Shown here: positions 8,365-18,600 of the stretch, piece by piece
Layout of the letters: each line of letters opens with the position of its first letter
Position numbering within the stretch: the stretch's first letter is position 1
Source of the DNA: Alphaproteobacteria bacterium SS10
Lineage (GTDB): Bacteria; Pseudomonadota; Alphaproteobacteria; TMED2
Length of the DNA: 64,000 nucleotides
Assembly: GCA_019192455.1 (NCBI GenBank)
Contig: JAHCML010000003.1
Span: forward strand, 477,294 to 541,293
Direction of reading: 5' to 3'
Translations under genes and position numbers: made by a program
Notes under the pieces: model-generated
Told to the model about the DNA's origin: nothing
The model's input: only the letters and a program-made list of their open reading frames with translations
Databases searched by the model: none

Positions 8365-8946
8365 TTAGTAGAGAACCCAGCGCATGGTGGCCTCATCGGA
8401 CCCGTCATCACAGGCGGCCACGACTGCAGCAACATCGGTTGGGAAGCTGCTAAATGTCGTATCAGAGCCATTGGCCGTAACGATGATGGAGTCCAGCCCA
8501 TCGGTAGTGCCGGTCTGATTACCGCTGTAGGAAATGATGCGAGAGCAGGCCTCAGACGGAACGCCTTCGAACGCGATATCAAACCGGTCGGGTGTGCCGC
8601 CATTGGTCTCAACGATGACTTCGCCGCCCCAGGTATTCCTGAACTCACCAACTGTTGTGGTCTTGATGTCTGGCGGGACAAAGCCGGAGTTGTCCATCAC
8701 GGTGTTGTCGAGGCCGGCAAAATTTGCGGAGCCGGAATAGAGTTCGCGGACGGATTTTTGCATCGAGATGAATTGCTGAAAACCGACATTGGTCTTGGTG
8801 TCGGTGAGCCCGCGCAAAAACAAGATGCCGACCCCGGAAATCAGGATGCCAGAGATGACCAAAACAAGAATAGTGTCGGTTAGCGTTAGGCCACGCTGAC
8901 GCGCGTTGCGCAGCGATTTGCGGCGCGGCGTTCTCATCTTCTGCAT
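8365..8946 (-). CDS. Type IV pilin-like protein
   Basis: From the ATG at 8946 the protein has 193 residues; Met50 of the longer frame (8937) is equally possible, and the frame extends to 9084. It begins with a basic leader (RTPRRKSLRNARQRG) and the prepilin cleavage context G-LTLTDT, followed by a hydrophobic helix TILVLVISGILISG. Residue +5 is Asp in place of the usual Glu. The downstream domain contains SYSGNQTGTTDGLDSIIV and two Cys that could form the terminal disulfide loop, which resembles PilS-type pilins. It would be processed by a prepilin peptidase; no assembly genes are nearby. It is divergent from the radical SAM gene. Confidence 0.65.
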   Translation of the reverse strand: MQKMRTPRRKSLRNARQRGLTLTDTILVLVISGILISGVGILFLRGLTDTKTNVGFQQFISMQKSVRELYSGSANFAGLDNTVMDNSGFVPPDIKTTTVGEFRNTWGGEVIVETNGGTPDRFDIAFEGVPSEACSRIISYSGNQTGTTDGLDSIIVTANGSDTTFSSFPTDVAAVVAACDDGSDEATMRWVLY

Positions 8947-9113
8947 TCCCGTCAAATGCATCATCTGATCGCTGTTAAACCCCCGAGCGTGGCGTTTGCT
9001 AACTGCGTCTAGCCACATTTTCGCCATGATATCATATGTCGCCAGTAAACGCTTCGTTTGTCGGTGGTGATTGCCGTGAAACAAAGCAAAAACTCGGGTA
9101 TAGTCTTTTTCAT

Positions 9114-9126
9114 GCCGTCAGACGGC
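9114..9126. promoter_or_regulatory. Inverted repeat between the pilin-like and radical SAM genes
   Basis: GCCGTC-A-GACGGC is a perfect 6-bp inverted repeat in the divergent intergenic region, 97 bases before the radical SAM start. A TATAGT hexamer at 9099-9104 could be a -10 element reading right. Operator or leader hairpin are both possible. Confidence 0.3.
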
Positions 9127-9222
9127 GCCATTTAGGCACGTCTGTCTAGTCTGGGCCGTTTGGCGGTCTACATGACTTTCAGCCAGTTAAGGGATTGAAC
9201 GGGCTGACGATTTCGGGGGGAA

Positions 9223-10389
9223 ATGGAGCGCTTTACACTCCATATGCGGATGACCAAGGCTTGCAACGCTGATTGCAGCTATTGCTCATCATGGCAGGAA
9301 TATCCAGACCGCTACATGAGTGCGGCGGATTACGCGCGTGCCGTCGACTTCATCGCAGAGGAGGTGCTGCCATTAATGGGGTGGCGCCAGGGCGATGGCG
9401 GTCACCTCTCTATTCAGTATGTCGGTGGTGAGATCATGCTTGTGCCCAAGGCACAGCTGCGCCGCTCAGTCTATTACGCCCGTGACCGGTTTGGCTCGAT
9501 GTTCGATGTGGTCACCGATGGGTGCCAAACCAACCTTATTGGCTCATCCGACCGCATTGCTGCACTCCAAACCTTGTTTGGTCATCGGCTTAGTACGTCG
9601 GTCGACAACTTCGGCTCACAACGCACGGTTAAGGGCTCGCCAGAGCTGTACCGCGCCATGATGAATAAGAGCCGGAAAGAGCTAAAACGCCGCCGCGGCC
9701 TCAATGCACCCGCGATCTTTGTTGTGGATGCCGAGGGTTTGCCCAATGCGATGGCAGAGTATGAGATCGCCAATGAGGAAGGTTACGACCTAACCCTTCG
9801 AGCGGTTTTCCATGGCGGTCGGGACGTTGGGGCTGCCACTGTTCCGGAATTAGCCACGCTCTATACTGATATCTTTGATGCCTGGGCTATGAAGGGCCGG
9901 GTGATGGTTCAGCCGCTCTATCAGCTGTTGACCACCAGGCTTTCCGATATCGCGCAGGATGAGGGGCTGTACCAGGCTAACTTTGGTTGCCCGTTCCAGA
10001 AGAACTGCGCCTTTGTCTCTCTTAACTTGGACCCGAATGGTGACCTCTATGTCTGCCTCGACATGGCAGATAGTGACCAGTTTAAGCTTGGCAACGCTGT
10101 TGAGGGCCGATTTGAGCGTGAAGTTTGGGAAGGGCTAGCCAACCGTCGTGACCATTTCGACGAGAAGTGTCGGTCCTGCAAATGGCTCGCTTCCTGCCAG
10201 GGTGGCTGCATGTCTGAAGCGGTGCATCACACTGGCTCCCCCTATGGCAGGACGGAGCTATGCAATGTTTGGGAGTCGGTGTTTTCACATGTTGATGCAC
10301 TAATTGAACGCGAAGGCGTTGAAGCTGTGGCACAATGGTGCCGGGATATCGCCACACCAAAGATGGCGCCGCAGGTCGCGGCCGAATAG
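9223..10389 (+). CDS. Radical SAM/SPASM domain protein
   Basis: A 388-residue iron-sulfur enzyme. CNADCSYC (Cys14, 18, 21) is the CxxxCxxC site for the SAM-cleaving 4Fe-4S cluster. The C-terminal third has a SPASM-type Cys set (GCPFQKNC, DLYVCLD, CRSCKWLASCQGGC and TELC) for auxiliary clusters. Relatives include anaerobic sulfatase maturases and peptide-modifying enzymes; the order of Cys fits that group. No sulfatase is encoded nearby. The 156-residue gene 35 bases downstream and the divergent pilin-like gene are the local candidates for a substrate. Reaction unknown. Confidence 0.85.
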   Translation: MERFTLHMRMTKACNADCSYCSSWQEYPDRYMSAADYARAVDFIAEEVLPLMGWRQGDGGHLSIQYVGGEIMLVPKAQLRRSVYYARDRFGSMFDVVTDGCQTNLIGSSDRIAALQTLFGHRLSTSVDNFGSQRTVKGSPELYRAMMNKSRKELKRRRGLNAPAIFVVDAEGLPNAMAEYEIANEEGYDLTLRAVFHGGRDVGAATVPELATLYTDIFDAWAMKGRVMVQPLYQLLTTRLSDIAQDEGLYQANFGCPFQKNCAFVSLNLDPNGDLYVCLDMADSDQFKLGNAVEGRFEREVWEGLANRRDHFDEKCRSCKWLASCQGGCMSEAVHHTGSPYGRTELCNVWESVFSHVDALIEREGVEAVAQWCRDIATPKMAPQVAAE

Positions 10390-10424
10390 ATCGCTGAGAA
10401 GGCCAAAGAGCCGGGGGAACAAAA

Positions 10425-10895
10425 ATGTTTGCGAAACAGTACGCTGCACGGGATGCACGAGCCTCAGCCAGGCAGGAAGCCTCTGATCGCCAAGATGAGG
10501 TGGTTTTGCGCACAATTGGCTACATCACCGGTGCGCGCAGCATGTCCTCATCCCCGGCAGATACTTTCACCGAGAACGCGATGAAAATGCGCGATGACAT
10601 TGCCGAGGTTCTGCGTGATCAGCGTAAGGCTGGGTCACCACTGCCACAGGGCACGCAGACACTATTACAGGCCACCCATCGCGAGCTTGATGGCGCCTTG
10701 AAGATGGAACCCAAGGACGGTGCCGCGTCTTTCTCAACCTTTGCCAAGGCGAATTACGATACCGCGCTTGAAGCGCTGGGTAGCGGCAATGAAGGTTATT
10801 CGGCCCGCTATCAGCGTGATGAGCTGGCTCAGAAAGCCGATACTGAGTACGCCGGCTTGATCATCAACGGTCCACTACACCGTCAGATGCGCTGA
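10425..10895 (+). CDS. Hypothetical protein linked to the radical SAM gene
   Basis: A 156-residue soluble protein with no Cys or Trp and six Tyr, largely helical in character, starting with an Arg/Ala-rich amphipathic segment (QYAARDARASARQEA). The ribosome site GGGGGA lies seven bases before the ATG, and the gene follows the radical SAM gene by 35 bases, so they are probably co-transcribed. It matches no family I recognise and lacks the leader-plus-core look of a classical RiPP precursor. It may be a partner or a protein substrate of the upstream enzyme; this is inference. Confidence 0.6.
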   Translation: MFAKQYAARDARASARQEASDRQDEVVLRTIGYITGARSMSSSPADTFTENAMKMRDDIAEVLRDQRKAGSPLPQGTQTLLQATHRELDGALKMEPKDGAASFSTFAKANYDTALEALGSGNEGYSARYQRDELAQKADTEYAGLIINGPLHRQMR

Positions 10896-11056
10896 CCCGT
10901 AACGGGTTGTTCGACCTACTTTAAAGCTTTGTGACCGGGCTGATCTAACCACGCAGCTGGGTTGTTGTTTGTTGTCGCCTCTTTCGCTCGGCCTCGTCTC
11001 GCGGTAAGACGCTGCATTGATTTGCAGGTCATGGCTAAGCCTAGAGGTAAGGAACA

Positions 11057-12466
11057 ATGAACGATATGTCCTCCACGTCCGGTGTGAATGCCCCGGCACC
11101 GGTTACGTCCGTGCTTGAGATGATCGGCAATACGCCGATGCTCAAAGTAAGCAACCTCGACACCGGCCCGTGTGAGCTGTTCCTCAAGCTGGATAGCCAA
11201 AATCCCGGCGGTTCGATCAAGGACCGTATCGGCCTATCCATGATTGCCGACGCTGAGGCCTCTGGCGCGCTGAAGCCGGGCGGCACCTTGGTTGAGGCAA
11301 CGGCGGGTAACACCGGCCTCGGCCTGGCGCTGGTCGCCCTGCAGCGTGGCTATAAGATGATCATCGTCGTGCCGGATAAGATGGCGCGGGAGAAGATTTT
11401 CCACCTAAAGGCCATGGGCGCCGATGTGCGACTAACCCGTTCAGACGTGGGTAAGGGGCACCCCGAATACTACCAGGACATTGCCGCCCGCATTGCGGAG
11501 GAAACCGGGGCGTTCTATGTGAACCAGTTCGGCAATGACGCAAACCCGCAGGCCCATGAGGACACCACGGGGCCCGAGATTTTCCAGCAGATGGACGGCG
11601 ATATCGACGCCATGATCTGTGGCGTTGGCTCTGGCGGCACGCTCACCGGCTTGGGCCGCTACTTCAAGCGTGTTTCGCCCAAGACCCAGATGATCGTGGC
11701 CGACCCCGTTGGTTCCATCGTCGCGCATTACGTCAAAACGGGTGAGCTGCTGACCGAGGTTGGCAGCTGGACTGTTGAGGGGATCGGTGAGGATTTCATC
11801 CCACCGGTTTGCGATATGTCGCTCGCCGATGACGCCTACACCATCCATGATTCCGAGGCGATGGCCGTCGCCCGTGAACTGCTTGAGAAAGAGGGCATTC
11901 TCGCTGGCTCTTCAAGCGGCACACTGATCGCCGCCGCCCTTCGCTATTGCCGGGAGCAGACCGAGCCAAAGCGGGTTTGCACCTTTGTCTGTGACAGCGG
12001 GAACAAGTACCTGACCAAGGTGTTCAATGACCTGTGGCTCTATGATCAGGGCTTTAAGCAACGTGAGGTCGCCAATGATCTGCGCGATCTGATTGCCTAC
12101 CGCCACGATCAGGGCAGTGCCGTCACCATCGGTCCTAAGGACACGCTGTTAATGGCGATGGGCCGGATGAAGATGTACGACGTCTCGCAACTCCCCGTGA
12201 TGGACGAGACCGGCACCCTGACCGGTATTTTGGATGAGAGTGACCTGCTGCTCCATGTGGAGCGGGATGAGAAACGGTTCAGTGATCCTGTAGCCGCTGC
12301 CATGACGGGTAAGCTGGAAACCGTGCCGGTTCGCTCCCCCATTACCGATCTTTTGCCGATTTTCGATGCCGATAAGGTTGCGATCGTGATGGATGGTGAC
12401 CAGTTCTTAGGCCTGATCACACGAATTGATCTGCTGAACCATCTGCGCCGCAAGGTGAATGCGTAA
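11057..12466 (+). CDS. Cystathionine beta-synthase (PLP domain plus CBS pair)
   Basis: A 469-residue enzyme of the beta-family of PLP proteins. Lys55 in PGGSIKD is the cofactor Lys, EATAGNTG is the substrate/PLP loop, and GSGGTLTGLGRY binds phosphate. Residues about 340-465 form two CBS domains, which distinguishes it from plain cysteine synthase. There is no N-terminal haem domain. It would condense serine and homocysteine to cystathionine; with the gamma-lyase family gene 27 bases downstream it gives reverse transsulfuration, from homocysteine to cysteine. AGAGGTAAGGA precedes the ATG. A cysteine synthase-like activity cannot be excluded. Confidence 0.87.
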   Translation: MNDMSSTSGVNAPAPVTSVLEMIGNTPMLKVSNLDTGPCELFLKLDSQNPGGSIKDRIGLSMIADAEASGALKPGGTLVEATAGNTGLGLALVALQRGYKMIIVVPDKMAREKIFHLKAMGADVRLTRSDVGKGHPEYYQDIAARIAEETGAFYVNQFGNDANPQAHEDTTGPEIFQQMDGDIDAMICGVGSGGTLTGLGRYFKRVSPKTQMIVADPVGSIVAHYVKTGELLTEVGSWTVEGIGEDFIPPVCDMSLADDAYTIHDSEAMAVARELLEKEGILAGSSSGTLIAAALRYCREQTEPKRVCTFVCDSGNKYLTKVFNDLWLYDQGFKQREVANDLRDLIAYRHDQGSAVTIGPKDTLLMAMGRMKMYDVSQLPVMDETGTLTGILDESDLLLHVERDEKRFSDPVAAAMTGKLETVPVRSPITDLLPIFDADKVAIVMDGDQFLGLITRIDLLNHLRRKVNA

Positions 12467-12493
12467 GCGCAACTGACACGAAAGATAAGAACA

Positions 12494-13672
12494 ATGCCTG
12501 ACAGCGTTGACACCAAGCGCGGCAACCGCGCTGGCTTTGGCACCCGTGCCATTCATGCGGGCCAACGGCCAGACCCAACCACTGGCGCGATCATGACGCC
12601 GATCTACGCCACCTCCACCTATGTGCAGGAGAGCCCCGGCGTTCATAAGGGCTATGAGTATAGCCGCACCCATAACCCAACCCGCGCTGCCTATGAGGGC
12701 TGCATCGCCGATCTTGAGGGGGGCATTCGCGGCTTTGCTTTTGCCTCCGGACTAGCCGCGACCGCGACCCTGCTTGAGGTGTTTGACCAAGGCAGCCACA
12801 TCATCGTTATGGATGATGTCTATGGCGGCACCTTCCGTCTGTTTGACAAGGTGCGCAGCCGCACCGCTGGCCTCAGCTTTACCTTCGTTGATCTGGGCGA
12901 CCTGGCGGCAGTTGAGGCGGCGATCCAGGACAATACCAAGCTGATCTGGATTGAGACACCGACCAACCCAATGCTGAAATTGGTCGATCTGGAAGCGGTT
13001 GCCCAGCTGGCGAAATCCAAGGGCATTCTGACCTGCGCCGATAACACCTTTGCCAGCTCTTGGGTTCAGCGCCCGCTAGAGTTCGGCATCGATATGGTCA
13101 TGCACTCCGCCACCAAATACCTAAACGGTCACTCCGATATGGTGGGCGGTATTCTGGTGGTTGGTAAGGACCAGGAACTCGCCGATCAGATTGCGTTTCT
13201 GCAGAACGCGGTTGGTGCTGTGCAGGGTCCCTTTGATGCCTTCCTTGCCCTGCGTGGCTTGAAGACCCTGCATCTGCGGATGGAGCGGCATTGCCAAAGC
13301 GCCGGCGAGATCGCGGCGTTCTTGGAAGCCCATGACAAGATCGAACGGGTGATCTATCCGGGTCTCAAATCCCACCCGCAATATGAGCTGGCGCAACGGC
13401 AGATGCCGGCCGGTGGCGGGATGATCACCTGCTTCATCAAGGGCGACCTCGATGATGCCCGCCGGTTCTTAGAGCGGGTGGAGGTCTTTGCTCTTGCTGA
13501 GAGCCTTGGCGGTGTTGAGAGCCTGATTGAGCATCCGGCGATTATGACCCATGCCTCAATCCCACCCGCGCAACGGGCCGAGCTCGGCATCAGCGATACC
13601 CTGATCCGGCTGTCCGTTGGTGTTGAGGATATTGATGATCTGAAGGCTGATCTGGCCCAGGCGCTCGCCTAA
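12494..13672 (+). CDS. Cystathionine gamma-lyase/gamma-synthase family enzyme
   Basis: A 392-residue Cys/Met-metabolism PLP enzyme (fold type I). The PLP Lys is Lys208 in HSATKYLNGHSD, and IETPTNPML and the N-terminal GFGTRAIHAGQ are family signatures. Gamma-lyase and gamma-synthase are hard to separate by sequence alone; the adjacent cystathionine beta-synthase gene favours the lyase, releasing cysteine, ammonia and 2-oxobutyrate. Part of a co-oriented row with the synthase and the asparaginase (gaps of 27 and 17 bases). Confidence 0.88.
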   Translation: MPDSVDTKRGNRAGFGTRAIHAGQRPDPTTGAIMTPIYATSTYVQESPGVHKGYEYSRTHNPTRAAYEGCIADLEGGIRGFAFASGLAATATLLEVFDQGSHIIVMDDVYGGTFRLFDKVRSRTAGLSFTFVDLGDLAAVEAAIQDNTKLIWIETPTNPMLKLVDLEAVAQLAKSKGILTCADNTFASSWVQRPLEFGIDMVMHSATKYLNGHSDMVGGILVVGKDQELADQIAFLQNAVGAVQGPFDAFLALRGLKTLHLRMERHCQSAGEIAAFLEAHDKIERVIYPGLKSHPQYELAQRQMPAGGGMITCFIKGDLDDARRFLERVEVFALAESLGGVESLIEHPAIMTHASIPPAQRAELGISDTLIRLSVGVEDIDDLKADLAQALA

Positions 13673-13689
13673 GGCCGGTCCGCTAAGCC

Positions 13690-14691
13690 ATGGCCACAGA
13701 GTATGGACCGATCCAGGTCCACTATACCCGCGGTGACACGGTTGAGAGCACCCATGAGGTGGTGGCCGTTCGCGCCACTACGGACGGGGTGCAGGCCCGA
13801 TGGGGCGATGTTTCCCATCCGGTGTTCCCACGCTCTGCCTTTAAGCCATTTCAGGCCCTGACGGTTATTGCCTTGGGTGCCGCCGATGCGTTTGATCTGC
13901 AGACGCATCAGCTTGCCCTGGCCATGGCGTCCCATAATGGTGAGGCGCGCCATGTGGAGGCAGTAACCGCCTGGCTGGATCAGTTGTCACTTACTGAACA
14001 GGACCTGCATTGCGGCAGCCATATACCAATGGGCACTAAGGCAACCGCCGATGTTTATCGCAGCGGTGGTGAGCCAACGGCGCGGCATAACAACTGCTCT
14101 GGCAAGCATACGGGCATGTTGGCCCTGATGAAGCATCTCGGTGCTGCGCCGGACTATGAAGATTACGATCACCCGGTTCAGGTGAAGACACGAGAGATCG
14201 CAGAGCGGTTTTTGGATGTGGATTTGGGCGCGGCCCCTTGGGCGGCTGATGGCTGCGCCGTGCCGAATTATGCGATGCACCTTTCCGCCCTGGCCATTGG
14301 CTATGCCAGGCTGAACGCACCACCCGATGATATGGCGGATGCCTGTGGTCGCCTGCTCGATGCCTGGGCTAAACGACCTGACCTTATTGCCGGCGCTGAT
14401 CGGTTTGATACCGCCGTCATGCTGGCGACCAATAGTCAGATCCTATCCAAATGCGGTGCGGAGGGGGTGCAGGCCGCCCTGATTCCATCAACTGGTGTGG
14501 CCCTGGCGACCAAGGCATTAGATGGTGGGCAGCGGGCGGCGGAGCAGGCCATGGCCGAGTTATTAGCTAATGAGGGCGTGCTGGACCTAACGGATGCAGA
14601 GCTGGCCAAGCATTGGAAGCCAGCGACCCGTGCCCTGACAAATGCGCGGGGTGATCAAATCGGTCGGATTGAGGTGGTGGTCGCCAGCTAG
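13690..14691 (+). CDS. Asparaginase, Rhizobium etli (AnsA-type/asparaginase II) family
   Basis: A 333-residue enzyme unrelated to the common bacterial type I/II asparaginases. RSAFKPFQ holds Ser49 and Lys52, matching the S-x-x-K catalytic pair of this family; Ser81 in ASHNGE is the second Ser, and Cys136, Lys139 (NCSGKH) and Cys189 (DGCAVPN) match the metal-site residues of the R. etli enzyme. It converts asparagine to aspartate and ammonia in the cytoplasm. Co-oriented with and 17 bases from the upstream transsulfuration genes. Confidence 0.88.
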   Translation: MATEYGPIQVHYTRGDTVESTHEVVAVRATTDGVQARWGDVSHPVFPRSAFKPFQALTVIALGAADAFDLQTHQLALAMASHNGEARHVEAVTAWLDQLSLTEQDLHCGSHIPMGTKATADVYRSGGEPTARHNNCSGKHTGMLALMKHLGAAPDYEDYDHPVQVKTREIAERFLDVDLGAAPWAADGCAVPNYAMHLSALAIGYARLNAPPDDMADACGRLLDAWAKRPDLIAGADRFDTAVMLATNSQILSKCGAEGVQAALIPSTGVALATKALDGGQRAAEQAMAELLANEGVLDLTDAELAKHWKPATRALTNARGDQIGRIEVVVAS

Positions 14692-14692
14692 G

Positions 14693-15244
14693 TCAAAGGC
14701 TGATTGAGCCAGGCGTGTTTAGGCCCCAAGCATCGGGATAGGTAACCACGCCACGATCACCGTCCAGGGCGCCATCAACTATCTCCAACGCCATGAAGCT
14801 ATCTTCCTCAAACGGTGCGTTGAGGTGGGATGCGAGATGAGCGTTGAAGCCAAAGCGACCGTAATAGGCGGGATCACCGAGGACGAACACGGCTTTGGTG
14901 CCCTGGGCCTGTGCGGCCTGAAGGCCCGTATTGATCAGGAACTTGCCGACACCCTTGCTGCGGTAGTCTTCCCGCACTGAGATCGGGCCGAGGGCGAGGC
15001 TTTTCACCGGGCGGTCATCCAATTTAACCGGCAGGTGGCTAAAGATGGCATGACCAACAATCTGTTGTTCGGCGATGACAACGTAAGCAGCCGCGATCAG
15101 GCCGTCCTGGCGGAGGTCCTGGACCAGCGTTACCTCAAAATCCCCACCAAACGCATCGCGGTTTAGCTGGGCAATAACCGGCCAATCGGTTGGCGCCTCA
15201 TGCCGGATGGCGAGGTCGTCCTGCGTACCAATAATTTCTGGCAT
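14693..15244 (-). CDS. GNAT family N-acetyltransferase
   Basis: About 183 residues from the ATG at 15244, which has AGGA seven bases upstream; the frame is open to a GTG at 15337, but the extra residues are low-complexity. LALGPISVREDYRSKGVGKFL is the acetyl-CoA binding motif A of the GNAT fold (given here in overlapping form R-S-K-G-V-G-K), and DPAYYGRFGF is typical of the YhbS-like subgroup. Acceptor unknown. The stop lies next to the end of the convergent asparaginase gene. Confidence 0.78.
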   Translation of the reverse strand: MPEIIGTQDDLAIRHEAPTDWPVIAQLNRDAFGGDFEVTLVQDLRQDGLIAAAYVVIAEQQIVGHAIFSHLPVKLDDRPVKSLALGPISVREDYRSKGVGKFLINTGLQAAQAQGTKAVFVLGDPAYYGRFGFNAHLASHLNAPFEEDSFMALEIVDGALDGDRGVVTYPDAWGLNTPGSISL

Positions 15245-15337
15245 GGATTGGTCCTGGCCGCCGTTGCCGGTGGCTTGGTTTGCTGTCATCGCTTGGCCGG
15301 GCCGAAGCGGGATGGGCGCGAAGTCAGATTGCGTCAC

Positions 15338-15605
15338 GGTCTGCTCTAATGATCATTAATCTTCTCTTAATGGTATTAAGGGCGGCAACAATGAAAGCCC
15401 TCAGCATAAAAGCGCATGCGGGCCATATTTACCGCGCGTTAGGCATGCCCCGACACGCCCTAGTTACCCACATTGTGGCTTCCGCGATTAAGGGCTATAC
15501 CGACGCCCAATCGCTTTGGTTCCCGAGGCCCAGAATCAAAACAGCAAAATCCCCACTTGGCCGTTGGCTAAGCAAGCTGTGTCGCCATCGCTTAAGGTGC
15601 CCAAA
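15338..15605. other. Upstream region of the giant RTX gene
   Basis: A 268-base gap. It starts AT-rich (about 15338-15400) and is likely to hold the promoters of both flanking genes. AAGGTG at 15593-15598 is a ribosome site for the ATG at 15606. A TTG at 15516 in the same frame is an unlikely earlier start. No other element was seen. Confidence 0.35.
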
Positions 15606-18600
15606 ATGAACATGATCACCCCGCCCGCCGATCTGCGTGTAACCCAAGGCTCTTCATCCGTTAAAGAGCTGATCGTTATCGATAGCGCGGCGCCGGATAA
15701 GCATCTGTTCTATGCCCAGCAATCAGCAGATGTGGCGATCGTCGAAATCCCCGCTGGTAGCGATGGCCTGGCCGAGCTGGATCGAATCTTGGGCGACTAT
15801 AGCGGGCTTGAGAGCTTGCACGTCGTCTCCCACGGTGAGGCGGGTGCGATCCAGCTGGGCGACACGCTGGTCGATGCCGCTGCCCTTCAGGCCAATGGCG
15901 GCCTGCTCGCCAATCTGGATGCCGCCATGGTCGATGGTGGTGATGTCTTTCTCTATGGCTGTGAGGTTGGCGGGGATGGTTCTGGCCAGGAGCTGCTGAC
16001 CATCATCAGCGAGGGCGCCAATGTTGATGTCGCCGCCTCCGATGACCTAACCGGTGCGGCCCATCTGGGCGGTGATGGTGAGCTGGAAATTACCGTTGGT
16101 GATGTGGATGCCGAGGCCGCCATTGCGCCAAGCGTGTTTGCGTCGATGTCGAGCCTGCTGCCGATACCGGGAACTATTGCGTTTGCCACCGCGTCCAATG
16201 CCGGCAGTGGCGGTGGCGATGGATCGGTCAATGCTACCTACACTAATGGTGGATATACCCTGGTAGTCGACGGCGCGGTACGCAATACGCGTATTTATGC
16301 AGATCCCACGAATGGGTATGCCTATTCATCTAGTGGAGAAACGTCGGTAACTTTCTCTTTTTCTGGCGGGTATCAATTCGACATTTCCTCGCTCTCTATA
16401 TTGAACTTTCTGGCACCCCAGACATTCACATTCACCAGCAACGCTGGTGGCAACTATACCTCAGGATCTGTGCCGTCTAACGGAACACAGTCTATAGATC
16501 TGGCCACAGCTGGCGGCTTTACCGGCATTACGAGCTTTACCGTCACCGGTAGCATTGGCGCTTACGCTCATTTCGATGACTTGGTTGTCTCTAGTCTAGG
16601 CATTCCCAACAGTGAGCCAGTGTTCACCGGGTTAGGCGGCACTGTTGTTTACAATGAGGGTGTGCCGGTCCTCTTGGACGCTGATGCGACGGTGTCGGAT
16701 ACCGAGCTGGATGCCCTCAGCACGGCCGGGGATTACAACGGGGCAACCCTGACCGTTGAGCGTAATGGCGGCGCCAATACCGACGATAGCTTCAGCTTCA
16801 GTGAGAGCGGCCCGTTATTCACGGTTAGCGGCGGCAATCTGCAAAGCGGTGGCCTGACCTTTGCCACCTTCACCAACTCTGGTGGCACGCTTACCGTTAA
16901 CTTCACCAGCTCTGGCACCACGGCGACCTCTGCCCTGGTCGATCAGGTGGTGCAGCGCATTCTTTACAGCAATACCAACCCGTCACCCTTTGGCTCGGCG
17001 GTGCTCGACTACACCTTCAATGACGGTACCGATGACAGCATTGGCACCAACCAGGTGTCGGTCACGCTGAACAACGGCACATCAGCCAGCACGACCGCGG
17101 CCGGTGCCAATACCAATACCGGCGCCAACCTCTCCCCCGGCATCATCTTTGACACTGCCAATGAAACGCTGACCGTTGCCAATGCGAGCCATGGATCCGG
17201 GTCCACCTTTAACGGTCAGGCGGGCAGCGACACGCTGGTGTTGGTTACTGGTGTCGATCTAAGTGGGGCGACGGTCAGTAATTTTGAGAACCTGACGCTG
17301 GCAAGCGGTGGCACCTTCACCTTTGGCGCCTCCCAGCTCGGCATCTTCTCGGGCACCATTACGGCGGCAGGCAGCGAGACCATCAATGTGGTGGGCGATG
17401 GCAACTTCACCACGCTCGCCAATGTTGAGGATTTCTCTGTTGGTGATGACAGCACCAACACCCGCACCATTACGGTCGCGGAGGCGGGGACGAATGTCTC
17501 GGCCACTTCAGGAACCGATGCGGTCACATTCGATGTCGGCACGCTAGCCTTCACCGGCACCCTGATCGGTGACGGCACGGTGAATGACACGGTGTTGCTT
17601 GGCAATGGCGCCAACATCACCGGCGCAACGCTGACCAATATTGAGAACCTAACAATCGCGAGTGGCGCGACCGTCAGTATGACGGTGGCGCAGCTGAATT
17701 CATTCACCGGCGGCGTAACCGCAACAGGCACGCAACAGGTCAATCTCAGCGGCGATGGCGATTTCACCACCGTGGCTGATATCGAGAGCTTCTCCGTTGG
17801 TGATGACAGCACAAACACCCGTACCATCACGGTTGATCAGATAAGCGTTAATGTCTCGGCAACCTCAGCGACCGATGCGATCACCTTTGCCATTGGTTCA
17901 ATTACTTATGGCGGCACGCTGACCGGTGAGGGGACGGTTAACGATGTTCTCTCGCTCGCTGACGGTGCCTTTGTCTCAAGCGCAACGCTCAACAATATCG
18001 AAGACCTGACCCTGGCCACCGGTGCGACGGTAACGCTCAACGCAGCACAGCTAGCCGGCTTCACGGGTACGATCACGGCTGCAGGCTCCGAACAGATCAA
18101 TGTTAATGCCGATGGTGATTTCACCACCCTCGCCAATGTTGAGGTCTACTCTGTTGCCGATGACACGACCAACACGCGGACCATCACGGTTGCATCAGCC
18201 AATGCTAGCGTCTCCGCGACCACCGGCAATGATGCCATCAATTTTGACATTGGTACCCTGACCTTCACCGGCACCCTGGTTGGCAACGGAACGGTCAATG
18301 ACACCGTCACCCTTGGTAATGGCGCGTCCATTACCGGTGCCACCCTCACTAATATTGAGAATGTGACGCTGACCAATGGCGCCACCGTCAGCATGACGGC
18401 CGCACAGTTGGCTTCCTTTACCGGCACGGTGACCGCCAATGTTGGCCCGCAGTTTGTCAATGTCAGCGGCGATGGCGACTTCACCACGCTCGCCGATGTT
18501 GAGGAATTCTCCGTCGGGGATGACAGTACCAACACACGGACCATCACGATCAATGGCAGCGACACTGATGTCACCGCATTCGCCGCCAATGATGCGGTAA

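Noticed and set aside
10896-11056. Possible SAM or SAH riboswitch before the cystathionine beta-synthase gene
   Set aside because: No SAM-II or SAH-type conserved core could be found by eye in this 161-base gap.
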